From Marthasterias glacialis (lineage: Eukaryota; Echinodermata; Asteroidea; Forcipulatida; Asteriidae), in contig OU452222.1 of the NCBI GenBank assembly GCA_911728455.2, positions 13,743,201 to 13,807,200 on the forward strand: a stretch of DNA of 64,000 nucleotides. Direction: 5' to 3'. This document shows positions 47,536 through 60,500 of this stretch, piece after piece. Position 1 is the first letter of the stretch. Each line of letters starts with the position of its first letter. A program made the position numbers and the translations under genes. The notes under the pieces are model-generated. The model made no database searches, was not told where the DNA came from, and saw only the letters and a program-made list of their open reading frames with translations.

Positions 47536-47745
47536 CTGAAGTGAAAAACCACGGGCAGCTTCCCGGCTGTGAACTTGGTTCTGTATCCACCGTGTACACA
47601 GCGCTGCGTACGTAGTGTATACAGCATCAGTGTGCATGTTTTCCCCTGCGCCGTGTGGGCCCCGGGCGGCATGGCTTTGCTTGCTGCAAAGAATTGTGGG
47701 ATAGCTCCACACCGCGCGACGCGGGAATTTTACATTTCAATGTAT
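47536..47745 (-). promoter_or_regulatory. Promoter-like CpG patch and 5' exon of the transposon gene
   Basis: This is the only GC-rich stretch in the element (GCGCTGCGTACGTAG, CCGCGCGACGCGGG). On the minus strand it ends at a consensus splice donor, TTCAG|GTAAGG (exon end 47536). It lies about 0.9 kb upstream of the minus-strand zinc-finger ORF, so a non-coding first exon spliced to that ORF is plausible. The exact transcription start cannot be seen. Confidence 0.4.
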
Positions 47746-48582
47746 GAATGCAGCAAAGTTCGTTTTTGTACAATTATTTGTGTGTATTGATTTTATTAAT
47801 TTGTTTGAACTAAGCATTTTTATGAGAAACAAAAACTGAAAATATCTTAAAGCTGTTTGGACTAAAACATAGGCTATGTGGACCGGGCCTTTTTGATTGT
47901 TGTCTATGATTACTTCAAGTATAGCCTATAGATTTTGTTTTTAGTTATTTATTTTTTTTCTCTTCGAAAATATTATAGGCCCTTTATTTAACCGAAATTT
48001 CTACAAGGCACTGCATGTAAATTTACACACAGTAACTCACTAAAACACATCGTGTATTTTTACATTGATGATAGAAGTAATAGACACAAGTTTCTGTAAA
48101 TATACAGAAAAAGTAATTTTATGGGTAAAAACACTTAATAGAAATGTAAATTTACAAAAACCGTGCAAAACATAGGTTTTTACAGACTATATGTTATTTT
48201 AAAGCAATTGTGCAGTAAACACAAATAACAACTGGATTTGTTTTGTTATTCACACTGTAAAAATACACGTTTTCTTTAATTAACAAAAACTACTGTTAAT
48301 TATACATAGATTTTTAGTAAGATTACTTGAACTTACACAAAAACATAATTTTGATGCATTTTTACATCGTCAAAAAAACAATTTGACATGATTTTCTGTA
48401 TTTCTACAAAAAACGTCACTTTTATGGTAAATATATCTTGAAAATTGTAAATTTACAAAAAACGTAAAAAAAACAGTTTTTTACAAACTTTATGTTATTT
48501 TACAACAAAGTTGCAGTAAACAAAAGTAACAACTAAATTTTGTTTTTTTTTCCATGTAAAATTACATTTTTTTTTTACAGTG

Positions 48583-51500
48583 TACTCTATCATTTTCTAT
48601 CATAAAATCGCATAAAAATTTTTTGACCAAAATGGCGGGTGCTCACAGGGAGCTCCCTGTGAGAAATTTTCAATTTTTGACCCCTTTTGAAAAGTGGTTT
48701 TCATGGAATCAGTGGATGCGGGCGGCTCTCCGGAGACGTGTCCAACAAACTAGAGGTCCCAACTCGCGTTATTTCGGGAGCTAGCGAGCTTTTCCGGCCA
48801 TCTTGGTGACGTCAGAGTTGACCTCAATATTGCTATTTGCCCAAGTATTGCGAATTGACCCCTTCCCCACACACAAACCCTCTTCAGTGATATCTACTCT
48901 ATCATTTTCTATCATAAAATCGCATAAAAATTTTTTGACCAAAATGGCGGGTGCTCACAGGGAGCTCCCTGTGAGAAATTTTCAATTTTTGACCCCTTTT
49001 GAAAAGTGGTTTTCATGGAATCAGTGGATGCGGGCGGCTCTCCGGAGACGTGTCCAACAAACTAGAGGTCCCAACTCGCGTTATTTCGGGAGCTAGCGAG
49101 CTTTTCCGGCCATCTTGGTGACGTCAGAGTTGACCTAAATATTGCTATTTGCCCAAGTATTGCGAATTGACCCCTTCCCCACACACAAACCCTCTTCAGT
49201 GATATCTACTCTATCATTTTCTATCATAAAATCGCATAAAAAATTTTTGACCAAAATGGCGGGTGCTCACAGGGAGCTCCCTGTGAGAAATTTTCAATTT
49301 TTGACCCCTTTTGAAAAGTGGTTTTCATGGAATCAGTGGATGCGGGCGGCTCTCCGGAGACGTGTCCAACAAACTAGAGGTCCCAACTCGCGTTATTTCG
49401 GGAGCTAGCGAGCTTTTCCGGCCATCTTGGTGACGTCAGAGTTGACCTAAATATTGCTATTTGCCCAAGTATTGCGAATTGACCCCTTCCCCACACACAA
49501 ACCCTCCTCAGTGATATCTACTCTATCATTTTCTATCATAAAATCGCATAAAAATTTTTTGACCAAAATGGCGGGTGCTCACAGGGAGCTCCCTGTGAGA
49601 AATTTTCAATTTTTGACCCCTTTTGAAAAGTGGTTTTCATGGAATCAGTGGATGCGGGCGGCTCTCCGGAGACGTGTCCAACAAACTAGAGGTCCCAACT
49701 CGCGTTATTTCGGGAGCTAGCGAGCTTTTCCGGCCATCTTGGTGACGTCAGAGTTGACCTAAATATTGCTATTTGCCCAAGTATTGCGAATTGACCCCTT
49801 CCCCACACACAAACCCTCTTCAGTGATATCTACTCTATCATTTTCTATCATAAAATCGCATAAAAATTTTTTGACCAAAATGGCGGGTGCTCACAGGGAG
49901 CTCCCTGTGAGAAATTTTCAATTTTTGACCCCTTTTGAAAAGTGCTTTTCATGGAATCAGTGGATGCGGGCGGCTCTCCGGAGACGTGTCCAACAAACTA
50001 GAGGTCCCAACTCGCGTTATTTCGGGAGCTAGCGAGCTTTTCCGGCCATCTTGGTGACGTCAGAGTTGACCTAAATATTGCTATTTGCCCAAGTATTGCG
50101 AATTGACCCCTTCCCCACACACAAACCCTCTTCAGTGATATCTACTCTATCATTTTCTATCATAAAATCGCATAAAAATTTTTTGACCAAAATGGCGGGT
50201 GCTCACAGGGAGCTCCCTGTGAGAAATTTTCAATTTTTGACCCCTTTTGAAAAGTGGTTTTCATGGAATCAGTGGATGCGGGCGGCTCTCCGGAGACGTG
50301 TCCAACAAACTACAGGTCCCAAATCGCGTTATTTCGGGAGCTAGCGAGCTTTTCCGGCCATCTTGGTGACGTCAGAGTTGACCTAAATATTGCTATTTGC
50401 CCAAATATTGCGAATTGACCCCTTCCCCACACACAAACCCTCTTCAGTGATATCTACTCTATCATTTTCTATCATAAAATCGCATAAAAATTTTTTGACC
50501 AAAATGGCGGGTGCTCACAGGGAGCTCCCTGTGAGAAATTTTCAATTTTTGACCCCTTTTGAAAAGTGCTTTTCATGGAATCAGTGGATGCGGGCGGCTC
50601 TCCGGAGACGTGTCCAACAAACTAGAGGTCCCAACTCGCGTTATTTCGGGAGCTAGCGAGCTTTTCCGGCCATCTTGGTGACGTCAGAGTTGACCTAAAT
50701 ATTGCTATTTGCCCAAGTATTGCGAATTGACCCCTTCCCCACACACAAACCCTCTTCAGTGATATCTACTCTATCATTTTCTATCATAAAATCGCATAAA
50801 AATTTTTTGACCAAAATGGCGGGTGCTCACAGGGAGCTCCCTGTGAGAAATTTTCAATTTTTGACCCCTTTTGAAAAGTGGTTTTCATGGAATCAGTGGA
50901 TGCGGGCGGCTCTCCGGAGACGTGTCCAACAAACTACAGGTCCCAAATCGCGTTATTTCGGGAGCTAGCGAGCTTTTCCGGCCATCTTGGTGACGTCAGA
51001 GTTGACCTAAATATTGCTATTTGCCCAAGTATTGCGAATTGACCCCTTCCCCACACACAAACCCTCTTCAGTGATATCTACTCTATCATTTTCTATCATA
51101 AAATCGCATAAAAATTTTTTGACCAAAATGGCGGGTGCTCACAGGGAGCTCCCTGTGAGAAATTTTCAATTTTTGACCCCTTTTGAAAAGTGGTTTTCAT
51201 GGAATCAGTGGATGCGGGCGGCTCTCCGGCGACGTGTCCAACAAACTAGAGGTCCCAACTCGCGTTATTTCGGGAGCTAGCGAGCTTTTCCGGCCATCTT
51301 GGTGACGTCAGAGTTGACCTAAATATTGCTATTTGCCCAAGTATTGCGAATTGACCCCTTCCCCACACACAAACCCTCTTCAGTGATATCTACTCTATCA
51401 TTTTCTATCATAAAATCGCATAAAAATTTTTTGACCAAAATGGCGGGTGCTCACAGGGAGCTCCCTGTGAGAAATTTTCAATTTTTGACCCCTTTTGAAA

Positions 51501-54500
51501 AGTGCTTTTCATGGAATCAGTGGATGCGGGCGGCTCTCCGGAGACGTGTCCAACAAACTAGAGGTCCCAACTCGCGTTATTTCGGGGGCTAGCGAGCTTT
51601 TCCGGCCATCTTGGTGACGTCAGAGTTGACCTAAATATTGCTATTTGCCCAAGTATTGCGAATTGACCCCTTCCCCACACACAAACCCTCTTCAGTGATA
51701 TCTACTCTATCATTTTCTATCATAAAATCGCATAAAAATTTTTTGACCAAAATGGCGGGTGCTCACAGGGAGCTCCCTGTGAGAAATTTTCAATTTTTGA
51801 CCCCTTTTGAAAAGTGGTTTTCATGGAATCAGTGGATGCGGGCGGCTCTCCGGAGACGTGTCCAACAAACTAGAGGTCCCAACTCGCGTTATTTCGGGAG
51901 CTAGCGAGCTTTTCCGGCCATCTTGGTGACGTCAGAGTTGACCTAAATATTGCTATTTGCCCAAGTATTGCGAATTGACCCCTTCCCCACACACAAACCC
52001 TCTTCAGTGATATCTACTCTATCATTTTCTATCATAAAATCGCATAAAAATTTTTTGACCAAAATGGCGGGTGCTCACAGGGAGCTCCCTGTGAGAAATT
52101 TTCAATTTTTGACCCCTTTTGAAAAGTGCTTTTCATGGAATCAGTGGATGCGGGCGGCTCTCCGGAGACGTGTCCAACAAACTAGAGGTCCCAAGTCGCG
52201 TTATTTCGGGAGCTAGCGAGCTTTTCCGGCCATCTTGGTGACGTCAGAGTTGACCTAAATATTGCTATTTGCCCAAGTATTGCGAATTGACCCCTTCCCC
52301 ACACACAAACCCTCTTCAGTGATATCTACTCTATCATTTTCTATCATAAAATCGCATAAAAATTTTTTGACCAAAATGGCGGGTGCTCACAGGGAGCTCC
52401 CTGTGAGAAATTTTCAATTTTTGACCCCTTTTGAAAAGTGGTTTTCATGGAATCAGTGGATGCGGGCGGCTCTCCGGAGACGTGTCCAACAAACTACAGG
52501 TCCCAAATCGCGTTATTTCGGGAGCTAGCGAGCTTTTCCGGCCATCTTGGTGACGTCAGAGTTGACCTAAATATTGCTATTTGCCCAAGTATTGCGAATT
52601 GACCCCTTCCCCACACACAAACCCTCTTCAGTGATATCTACTCTATCATTTTCTATCATAAAATCGCATAAAAATTTTTTGACCAAAATGGCGGGTGCTC
52701 ACAGGGAGCTCCCTGTGAGAAATTTTCAATTTTTGACCCCTTTTGAAAAGTGCTTTTCATGGAATCAGTGGATGCGGGCGGCTCTCCGGAGACGTGTCCA
52801 ACAAACTAGAGGTCCCAACTCGCGTTATTTCGGGAGCTAGCGAGCTTTTCCGGCCATCTTGGTGACGTCAGAGTTGACCTAAATATTGCTATTTGCCCAA
52901 GTATTGCGAATTGACCCCTTCCCCACACACAAACCCTCTTCAGTGATATCTACTCTATCATTTTCTATCATAAAATCGCATAAAAATTTTTTGACCAAAA
53001 TGGCGGGTGCTCACAGGGAGCTCCCTGTGAGAAATTTTCAATTTTTGACCCCTTTTGAAAAGTGGTTTTCATGGAATCAGTGGATGCGGGCGGCTCTCCG
53101 GAGACGTGTCCAACAAACTACAGGTCCCAAATCGCGTTATTTCGGGAGCTAGCGAGCTTTTCCGGCCATCTTGGTGACGTCAGAGTTGACCTAAATATTG
53201 CTATTTGCCCAAGTATTGCGAATTGACCCCTTCCCCACACACAAACCCTCTTCAGTGATATCTACTCTATCATTTTCTATCATAAAATCGCATAAAAATT
53301 TTTTGACCAAAATGGCGGGTGCTCACAGGGAGCTCCCTTTGAGAAATTTTCAATTTTTGACCCCTTTTGAAAAGTGGTTTTCATGGAATCAGTGGATGCG
53401 GGCGGCTCTCCGGAGACGTGTCCAACAAACTAGAGGTCCCAACTCGCGTTATTTCGGGAGCTAGCGAGCTTTTCCGGCCATCTTGGTGACGTCAGAGTTG
53501 ACCTAAATATTGCTATTTGCCCAAGTATTGCGAATTGACCCCTTCCCCACACACAAACCCTCTTCAGTGATATCTACTCTATCATTTTCTATCATAAAAT
53601 CGCATAAAAATTTTTTGACCAAAATGGCGGGTGCTCACAGGGAGCTCCCTGTGAGAAATTTTCAATTTTTGACCCCTTTTGAAAAGTGGTTTTCATGGAA
53701 TCAGTGGATGCGGGCGGCTCTCCGGAGACGTGTCCAACAAACTACAGGTCCCAAATCGCGTTATTTCGGGAGCTAGCGAGCTTTTCCGGCCATCTTGGTG
53801 ACGTCAGAGTTGACCTAAATATTGCTATTTGCCCAAGTATTGCGAATTGACCCCTTCCCCACACACAAACCCTCTTCAGTGATATCTACTCTATCATTTT
53901 CTATCATAAAATCGCATAAAAATTTTTTGACCAAAATGGCGGGTGCTCACAGGGAGCTCCCTTTGAGAAATTTTCAATTTTTGACCCCTTTTGAAAAGTG
54001 GTTTTCATGGAATCAGTGGATGCGGGCGGCTCTCCGGAGACGTGTCCAACAAACTAGAGGTCCCAACTCGCGTTATTTCGGGAGCTAGCGAGCTTTTCCG
54101 GCCATCTTGGTGACGTCAGAGTTGACCTAAATATTGCTATTTGCCCAAGTATTGCGAATTGACCCCTTCCCCACACACAAACCCTCTTCAGTGATATCTA
54201 CTCTATCATTTTCTATCATAAAATCGCATAAAAATTTTTTGACCAAAATGGCGGGTGCTCACAGGGAGCTCCCTGTGAGAAATTTTCAATTTTTGACCCC
54301 TTTTGAAAAGTGCTTTTCATGGAATCAGTGGATGCGGGCGGCTCTCCGGAGACGTGTCCAACAAACTACAGGTCCCAAATCGCGTTATTTCGGGAGCTAG
54401 CGAGCTTTTCCGGCCATCTTGGTGACGTCAGAGTTGACCTAAATATTGCTATTTGCCCAAGTATTGCGAATTGACCCCTTCCCCACACACAAACCCTCTT

Positions 54501-57500
54501 CAGTGATATCTACTCTATCATTTTCTATCATAAAATCGCATAAAAATTTTTTGACCAAAATGGCGGGTGCTCACAGGGAGCTCCCTGTGAGAAATTTTCA
54601 ATTTTTGACCCCTTTTGAAAAGTGCTTTTCATGGAATCAGTGGATGCGGGCGGCTCTCCGGAGACGTGTCCAACAAACTAGAGGTCCCAACTCGCGTTAT
54701 TTCGGGAGCTAGCGAGCTTTTCCGGCCATCTTGGTGACGTCAGAGTTGACCTAAATATTGCTATTTGCCCAAGTATTGCGAATTGACCCCTTCCCCACAC
54801 ACAAACCCTCTTCAGTGATATCTACTCTATCATTTTCTATCATAAAATCGCATAAAAATTTTTTGACCAAAATGGCGGGTGCTCACAGGGAGCTCCCTGT
54901 GAGAAATTTTCAATTTTTGACCCCTTTTGAAAAGTGGTTTTCATGGAATCAGTGGATGCGGGCGGCTCTCCGGAGACGTGTCCAACAAACTACAGGTCCC
55001 AACTCGCGTTATTTCGGGAGCTAGCGAGCTTTTCCGGCCATCTTGGTGACGTCAGAGTTGACCTAAATATTGCTATTTGCCCAAGTATTGCGAATTGACC
55101 CCTTCCCCACACACAAACCCTCTTCAGTGATATCTACTCTATCATTTTCTATCATAAAATCGCATAAAAATTTTTTGACCAAAATGGCGGGTGCTCACAG
55201 GGAGCTCCCTGTGAGAAATTTTCAATTTTTGACCCCTTTTGAAAAGTGGTTTTCATGGAATCAGTGGATGCGGGCGGCTCTCCGGAGACGTGTCCAACAA
55301 ACTAGAGGTCCCAACTCGCGTTATTTCGGGAGCTAGCGAGCTTTTCCGGCCATCTTGGTGACGTCAGAGTTGACCTAAATATTGCTATTTGCCCAAGTAT
55401 TGCGAATTGACCCCTTCCCCACACACAAACCCTCTTCAGTGATATCTACTCTATCATTTTCTATCATAAAATCGCATAAAAATTTTTTGACCAAAATGGC
55501 GGGTGCTCACAGGGAGCTCCCTGTGAGAAATTTTCAATTTTTGACCCCTTTTGAAAAGTGGTTTTCATGGAATCAGTGGATGCGGGCGGCTCTCCGGAGA
55601 CGTGTCCAACAAACTACAGGTCCCAACTCGCGTTATTTCGGGAGCTAGCGAGCTTTTCCGGCCATCTTGGTGACGTCAGAGTTGACCTAAATATTGCTAT
55701 TTGCCCAAGTATTGCGAATTGACCCCTTCCCCACACACAAACCCTCTTCAGTGATATCTACTCTATCATTTTCTATCATAAAATCGCATAAAAATTTTTT
55801 GACCAAAATGGCGGGTGCTCACAGGGAGCTCCCTGTGAGAAATTTTCAATTTTTGACCCCTTTTGAAAAGTGCTTTTCATGGAATCAGTGGATGCGGGCG
55901 GCTCTCCGGAGACGTGTCCAACAAACTAGAGGTCCCAACTCGCGTTATTTCGGGAGCTAGCGAGCTTTTCCGGCCATCTTGGTGACGTCAGAGTTGACCT
56001 AAATATTGCTATTTGCCCAAGTATTGCGAATTGACCCCTTCCCCACACACAAACCCTCTTCAGTGATATCTACTCTATCATTTTCTATCATAAAATCGCA
56101 TAAAAATTTTTTGACCAAAATGGCGGGTGCTCACAGGGAGCTCCCTGTGAGAAATTTTCAATTTTTGACCCCTTTTGAAAAGTGCTTTTCATGGAATCAG
56201 TGGATGCGGGCGGCTCTCCGGAGACGTGTCCAACAAACTAGAGGTCCCAACTCGCGTTATTTCGGGAGCTAGCGAGCTTTTCCGGCCATCTTGGTGACGT
56301 CAGAGTTGACCTAAATATTGCTATTTGCCCAAGTATTGCGAATTGACCCCTTCCCCACACACAAACCCTCTTCAGTGATATCTACTCTATCATTTTCTAT
56401 CATAAAATCGCATAAAAATTTTTTGACCAAAATGGCGGGTGCTCACAGGGAGCTCCCTGTGAGAAATTTTCAATTTTTGACCCCTTTTGAAAAGTGCTTT
56501 TCATGGAATCAGTGGATGCGGGCGGCTCTCCGGAGACGTGTCCAACAAACTAGAGGTCCCAACTCGCGTTATTTCGGGAGCTAGCGAGCTTTTCCGGCCA
56601 TCTTGGTGACGTCAGAGTTGACCTAAATATTGCTATTTGCCCAAGTATTGCGAATTGACCCCTTCCCCACACACAAACCCTCTTCAGTGATATCTACTCT
56701 ATCATTTTCTATCATAAAATCGCATAAAAATTTTTTGACCAAAATGGCGGGTGCTCACAGGGAGCTCCCTGTGAGAAATTTTCAATTTTTGACCCCTTTT
56801 GAAAAGTGCTTTTCATGGAATCAGTGGATGCGGGCGGCTCTCCGGAGACGTGTCCAACAAACTAGAGGTCCCAACTCGCGTTATTTCGGGAGCTAGCGAG
56901 CTTTTCCGGCCATCTTGGTGACGTCAGAGTTGACCTAAATATTGCTATTTGCCCAAGTATTGCGAATTGACCCCTTCCCCACACACAAACCCTCTTCAGT
57001 GATATCTACTCTATCATTTTCTATCATAAAATCGCATAAAAATTTTTTGACCAAAATGGCGGGTGCTCACAGGGAGCTCCCTGTGAGAAATTTTCAATTT
57101 TTGACCCCTTTTGAAAAGTGCTTTTCATGGAATCAGTGGATGCGGGCGGCTCTCCGGAGACGTGTCCAACAAACTAGAGGTCCCAACTCGCGTTATTTCG
57201 GGAGCTAGCGAGCTTTTCCGGCCATCTTGGTGACGTCAGAGTTGACCTAAATATTGCTATTTGCCCAAGTATTGCGAATTGACCCCTTCCCCACACACAA
57301 ACCCTCTTCAGTGATATCTACTCTATCATTTTCTATCATAAAATCGCATAAAAATTTTTTGACCAAAATGGCGGGTGCTCACAGGGAGCTCCCTGTGAGA
57401 AATTTTCAATTTTTGACCCCTTTTGAAAAGTGCTTTTCATGGAATCAGTGGATGCGGGCGGCTCTCCGGAGACGTGTCCAACAAACTAGAGGTCCCAACT

Positions 57501-60500
57501 CGCGTTATTTCGGGAGCTAGCGAGCTTTTCCGGCCATCTTGGTGACGTCAGAGTTGACCTAAATATTGCTATTTGCCCAAGTATTGCGAATTGACCCCTT
57601 CCCCACACACAAACCCTCTTCAGTGATATCTACTCTATCATTTTCTATCATAAAATCGCATAAAAATTTTTTGACCAAAATGGCGGGTGCTCACAGGGAG
57701 CTCCCTGTGAGAAATTTTCAATTTTTGACCCCTTTTGAAAAGTGCTTTTCATGGAATCAGTGGATGCGGGCGGCTCTCCGGAGACGTGTCCAACAAACTA
57801 GAGGTCCCAACTCGCGTTATTTCGGGAGCTAGCGAGCTTTTCCGGCCATCTTGGTGACGTCAGAGTTGACCTAAATATTGCTATTTGCCCAAGTATTGCG
57901 AATTGACCCCTTCCCCACACACAAACCCTCTTCAGTGATATCTACTCTATCATTTTCTATCATAAAATCGCATAAAAATTTTTTGACCAAAATGGCGGGT
58001 GCTCACAGGGAGCTCCCTGTGAGAAATTTTCAATTTTTGACCCCTTTTGAAAAGTGCTTTTCATGGAATCAGTGGATGCGGGCGGCTCTCCGGAGACGTG
58101 TCCAACAAACTAGAGGTCCCAACTCGCGTTATTTCGGGAGCTAGCGAGCTTTTCCGGCCATCTTGGTGACGTCAGAGTTGACCTAAATATTGCTATTTGC
58201 CCAAGTATTGCGAATTGACCCCTTCCCCACACACAAACCCTCTTCAGTGATATCTACTCTATCATTTTCTATCATAAAATCGCATAAAAATTTTTTGACC
58301 AAAATGGCGGGTGCTCACAGGGAGCTCCCTGTGAGAAATTTTCAATTTTTGACCCCTTTTGAAAAGTGCTTTTCATGGAATCAGTGGATGCGGGCGGCTC
58401 TCCGGAGACGTGTCCAACAAACTAGAGGTCCCAACTCGCGTTATTTCGGGAGCTAGCGAGCTTTTCCGGCCATCTTGGTGACGTCAGAGTTGACCTAAAT
58501 ATTGCTATTTGCCCAAGTATTGCGAATTGACCCCTTCCCCACACACAAACCCTCTTCAGTGATATCTACTCTATCATTTTCTATCATAAAATCGCATAAA
58601 AATTTTTTGACCAAAATGGCGGGTGCTCACAGGGAGCTCCCTGTGAGAAATTTTCAATTTTTGACCCCTTTTGAAAAGTGCTTTTCATGGAATCAGTGGA
58701 TGCGGGCGGCTCTCCGGAGACGTGTCCAACAAACTACAGGTCCCAAATCGCGTTATTTCGGGAGCTAGCGAGCTTTTCCGGCCATCTTGGTGACGTCAGA
58801 GTTGACCTAAATATTGCTATTTGCCCAAGTATTGCGAATTGACCCCTTCCCCACACACAAACCCTCTTCAGTGATATCTACTCTATCATTTTCTATCATA
58901 AAATCGCATAAAAATTTTTTGACCAAAATGGCGGGTGCTCACAGGGAGCTCCCTGTGAGAAATTTTCAATTTTTGACCCCTTTTGAAAAGTGCTTTTCAT
59001 GGAATCAGTGGATGCGGGCGGCTCTCCGGAGACGTGTCCAACAAACTAGAGGTCCCAACTCGCGTTATTTCGGGAGCTAGCGAGCTTTTCCGGCCATCTT
59101 GGTGACGTCAGAGTTGACCTAAATATTGCTATTTGCCCAAGTATTGCGAATTGACCCCTTCCCCACACACAAACCCTCTTCAGTGATATCTACTCTATCA
59201 TTTTCTATCATAAAATCGCATAAAAATTTTTTGACCAAAATGGCGGGTGCTCACAGGGAGCTCCCTGTGAGAAATTTTCAATTTTTGACCCCTTTTGAAA
59301 AGTGCTTTTCATGGAATCAGTGGATGCGGGCGGCTCTCCGGAGACGTGTCCAACAAACTACAGGTCCCAAATCGCGTTATTTCGGGAGCTAGCGAGCTTT
59401 TCCGGCCATCTTGGTGACGTCAGAGTTGACCTTAATATTGCTATTTGCCCAAGTATTGCGAATTGACCCCTTCCCCACACACAAACCCTCTTCAGTGATA
59501 TCTACTCTATCATTTTCTATCATAAAATCGCATAAAAATTTTTTGACCAAAATGGCGGGTGCTCACAGGGAGCTCCCTGTGAGAAATTTTCAATTTTTGA
59601 CCCCTTTTGAAAAGTGGTTTTCATGGAATCAGTGGATGCGGGCGGCTCTCCGGAGACGTGTCCAACAAACTAGAGGTCCCAACTCGCGTTATTTCGGGAG
59701 CTAGCGAGCTTTTCCGGCCATCTTGGTGACGTCAGAGTTGACCTAAATATTGCTATTTGCCCAAGTATTGCGAATTGACCCCTTCCCCACACACAAACCC
59801 TCTTCAGTGATATCTACTCTATCATTTTCTATCATAAAATCGCATAAAAATTTTTTGACCAAAATGGCGGGTGCTCACAGGGAGCTCCCTGTGAGAAATT
59901 TTCAATTTTTGACCCCTTTTGAAAAGTGGTTTTCATGGAATCAGTGGATGCGGGCGGCTCTCCGGAGACGTGTCCAACAAACTACAGGTCCCAAATCGCG
60001 TTATTTCGGGAGCTAGCGAGCTTTTCCGGCCATCTTGGTGACGTCAGAGTTGACCTAAATATTGCTATTTGCCCAAGTATTGCGAATTGACCCCTTCCCC
60101 ACACACAAACCCTCTTCAGTGATATCTACTCTATCATTTTCTATCATAAAATCGCATAAAAATTTTTTGACCAAAATGGCGGGTGCTCACAGGGAGCTCC
60201 CTGTGAGAAATTTTCAATTTTTGACCCCTTTTGAAAAGTGCTTTTCATGGAATCAGTGGATGCGGGCGGCTCTCCGGAGACGTGTCCAACAAACTAGAGG
60301 TCCCAACTCGCGTTATTTCGGGAGCTAGCGAGCTTTTCCGGCCATCTTGGTGACGTCAGAGTTGACCTAAATATTGCTATTTGCCCAAGTATTGCGAATT
60401 GACCCCTTCCCCACACACAAACCCTCTTCAGTGATATCTACTCTATCATTTTCTATCATAAAATCGCATAAAAATTTTTTGACCAAAATGGCGGGTGCTC

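Larger units (their letters stand above)
44074..48582. mobile_element. 4.5-kb TA-flanked TIR DNA transposon
   Basis: The ends are CACTGTAAAAAAAAAATATG and, in reverse complement, CACTGTAAAAAAAAAATGTA. It is flanked by TA, and the satellite unit is restored exactly when the element and one TA are removed. Subterminal regions are rich in GTAAAATTAC, TTATTTTACAG and GTAAATTTAC words on both sides, typical of transposase-binding arrays. TA duplication points to the Tc1/mariner-IS630 group in the wide sense, though other TA-targeting superfamilies are possible. Inside are a minus-strand zinc-finger ORF, a spliced-looking 5' exon, a nested MITE-like element and a 120-bp direct duplication. No full transposase frame is visible, so it is probably non-autonomous or decayed. 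Confidence 0.92.

Noticed and set aside
48253-48582. A nested copy of the transposon end (CACTGTAAAAATACACG at 48253)
   Set aside because: Not flanked by TA and not clearly separable from the subterminal repeats; left as part of the main element.
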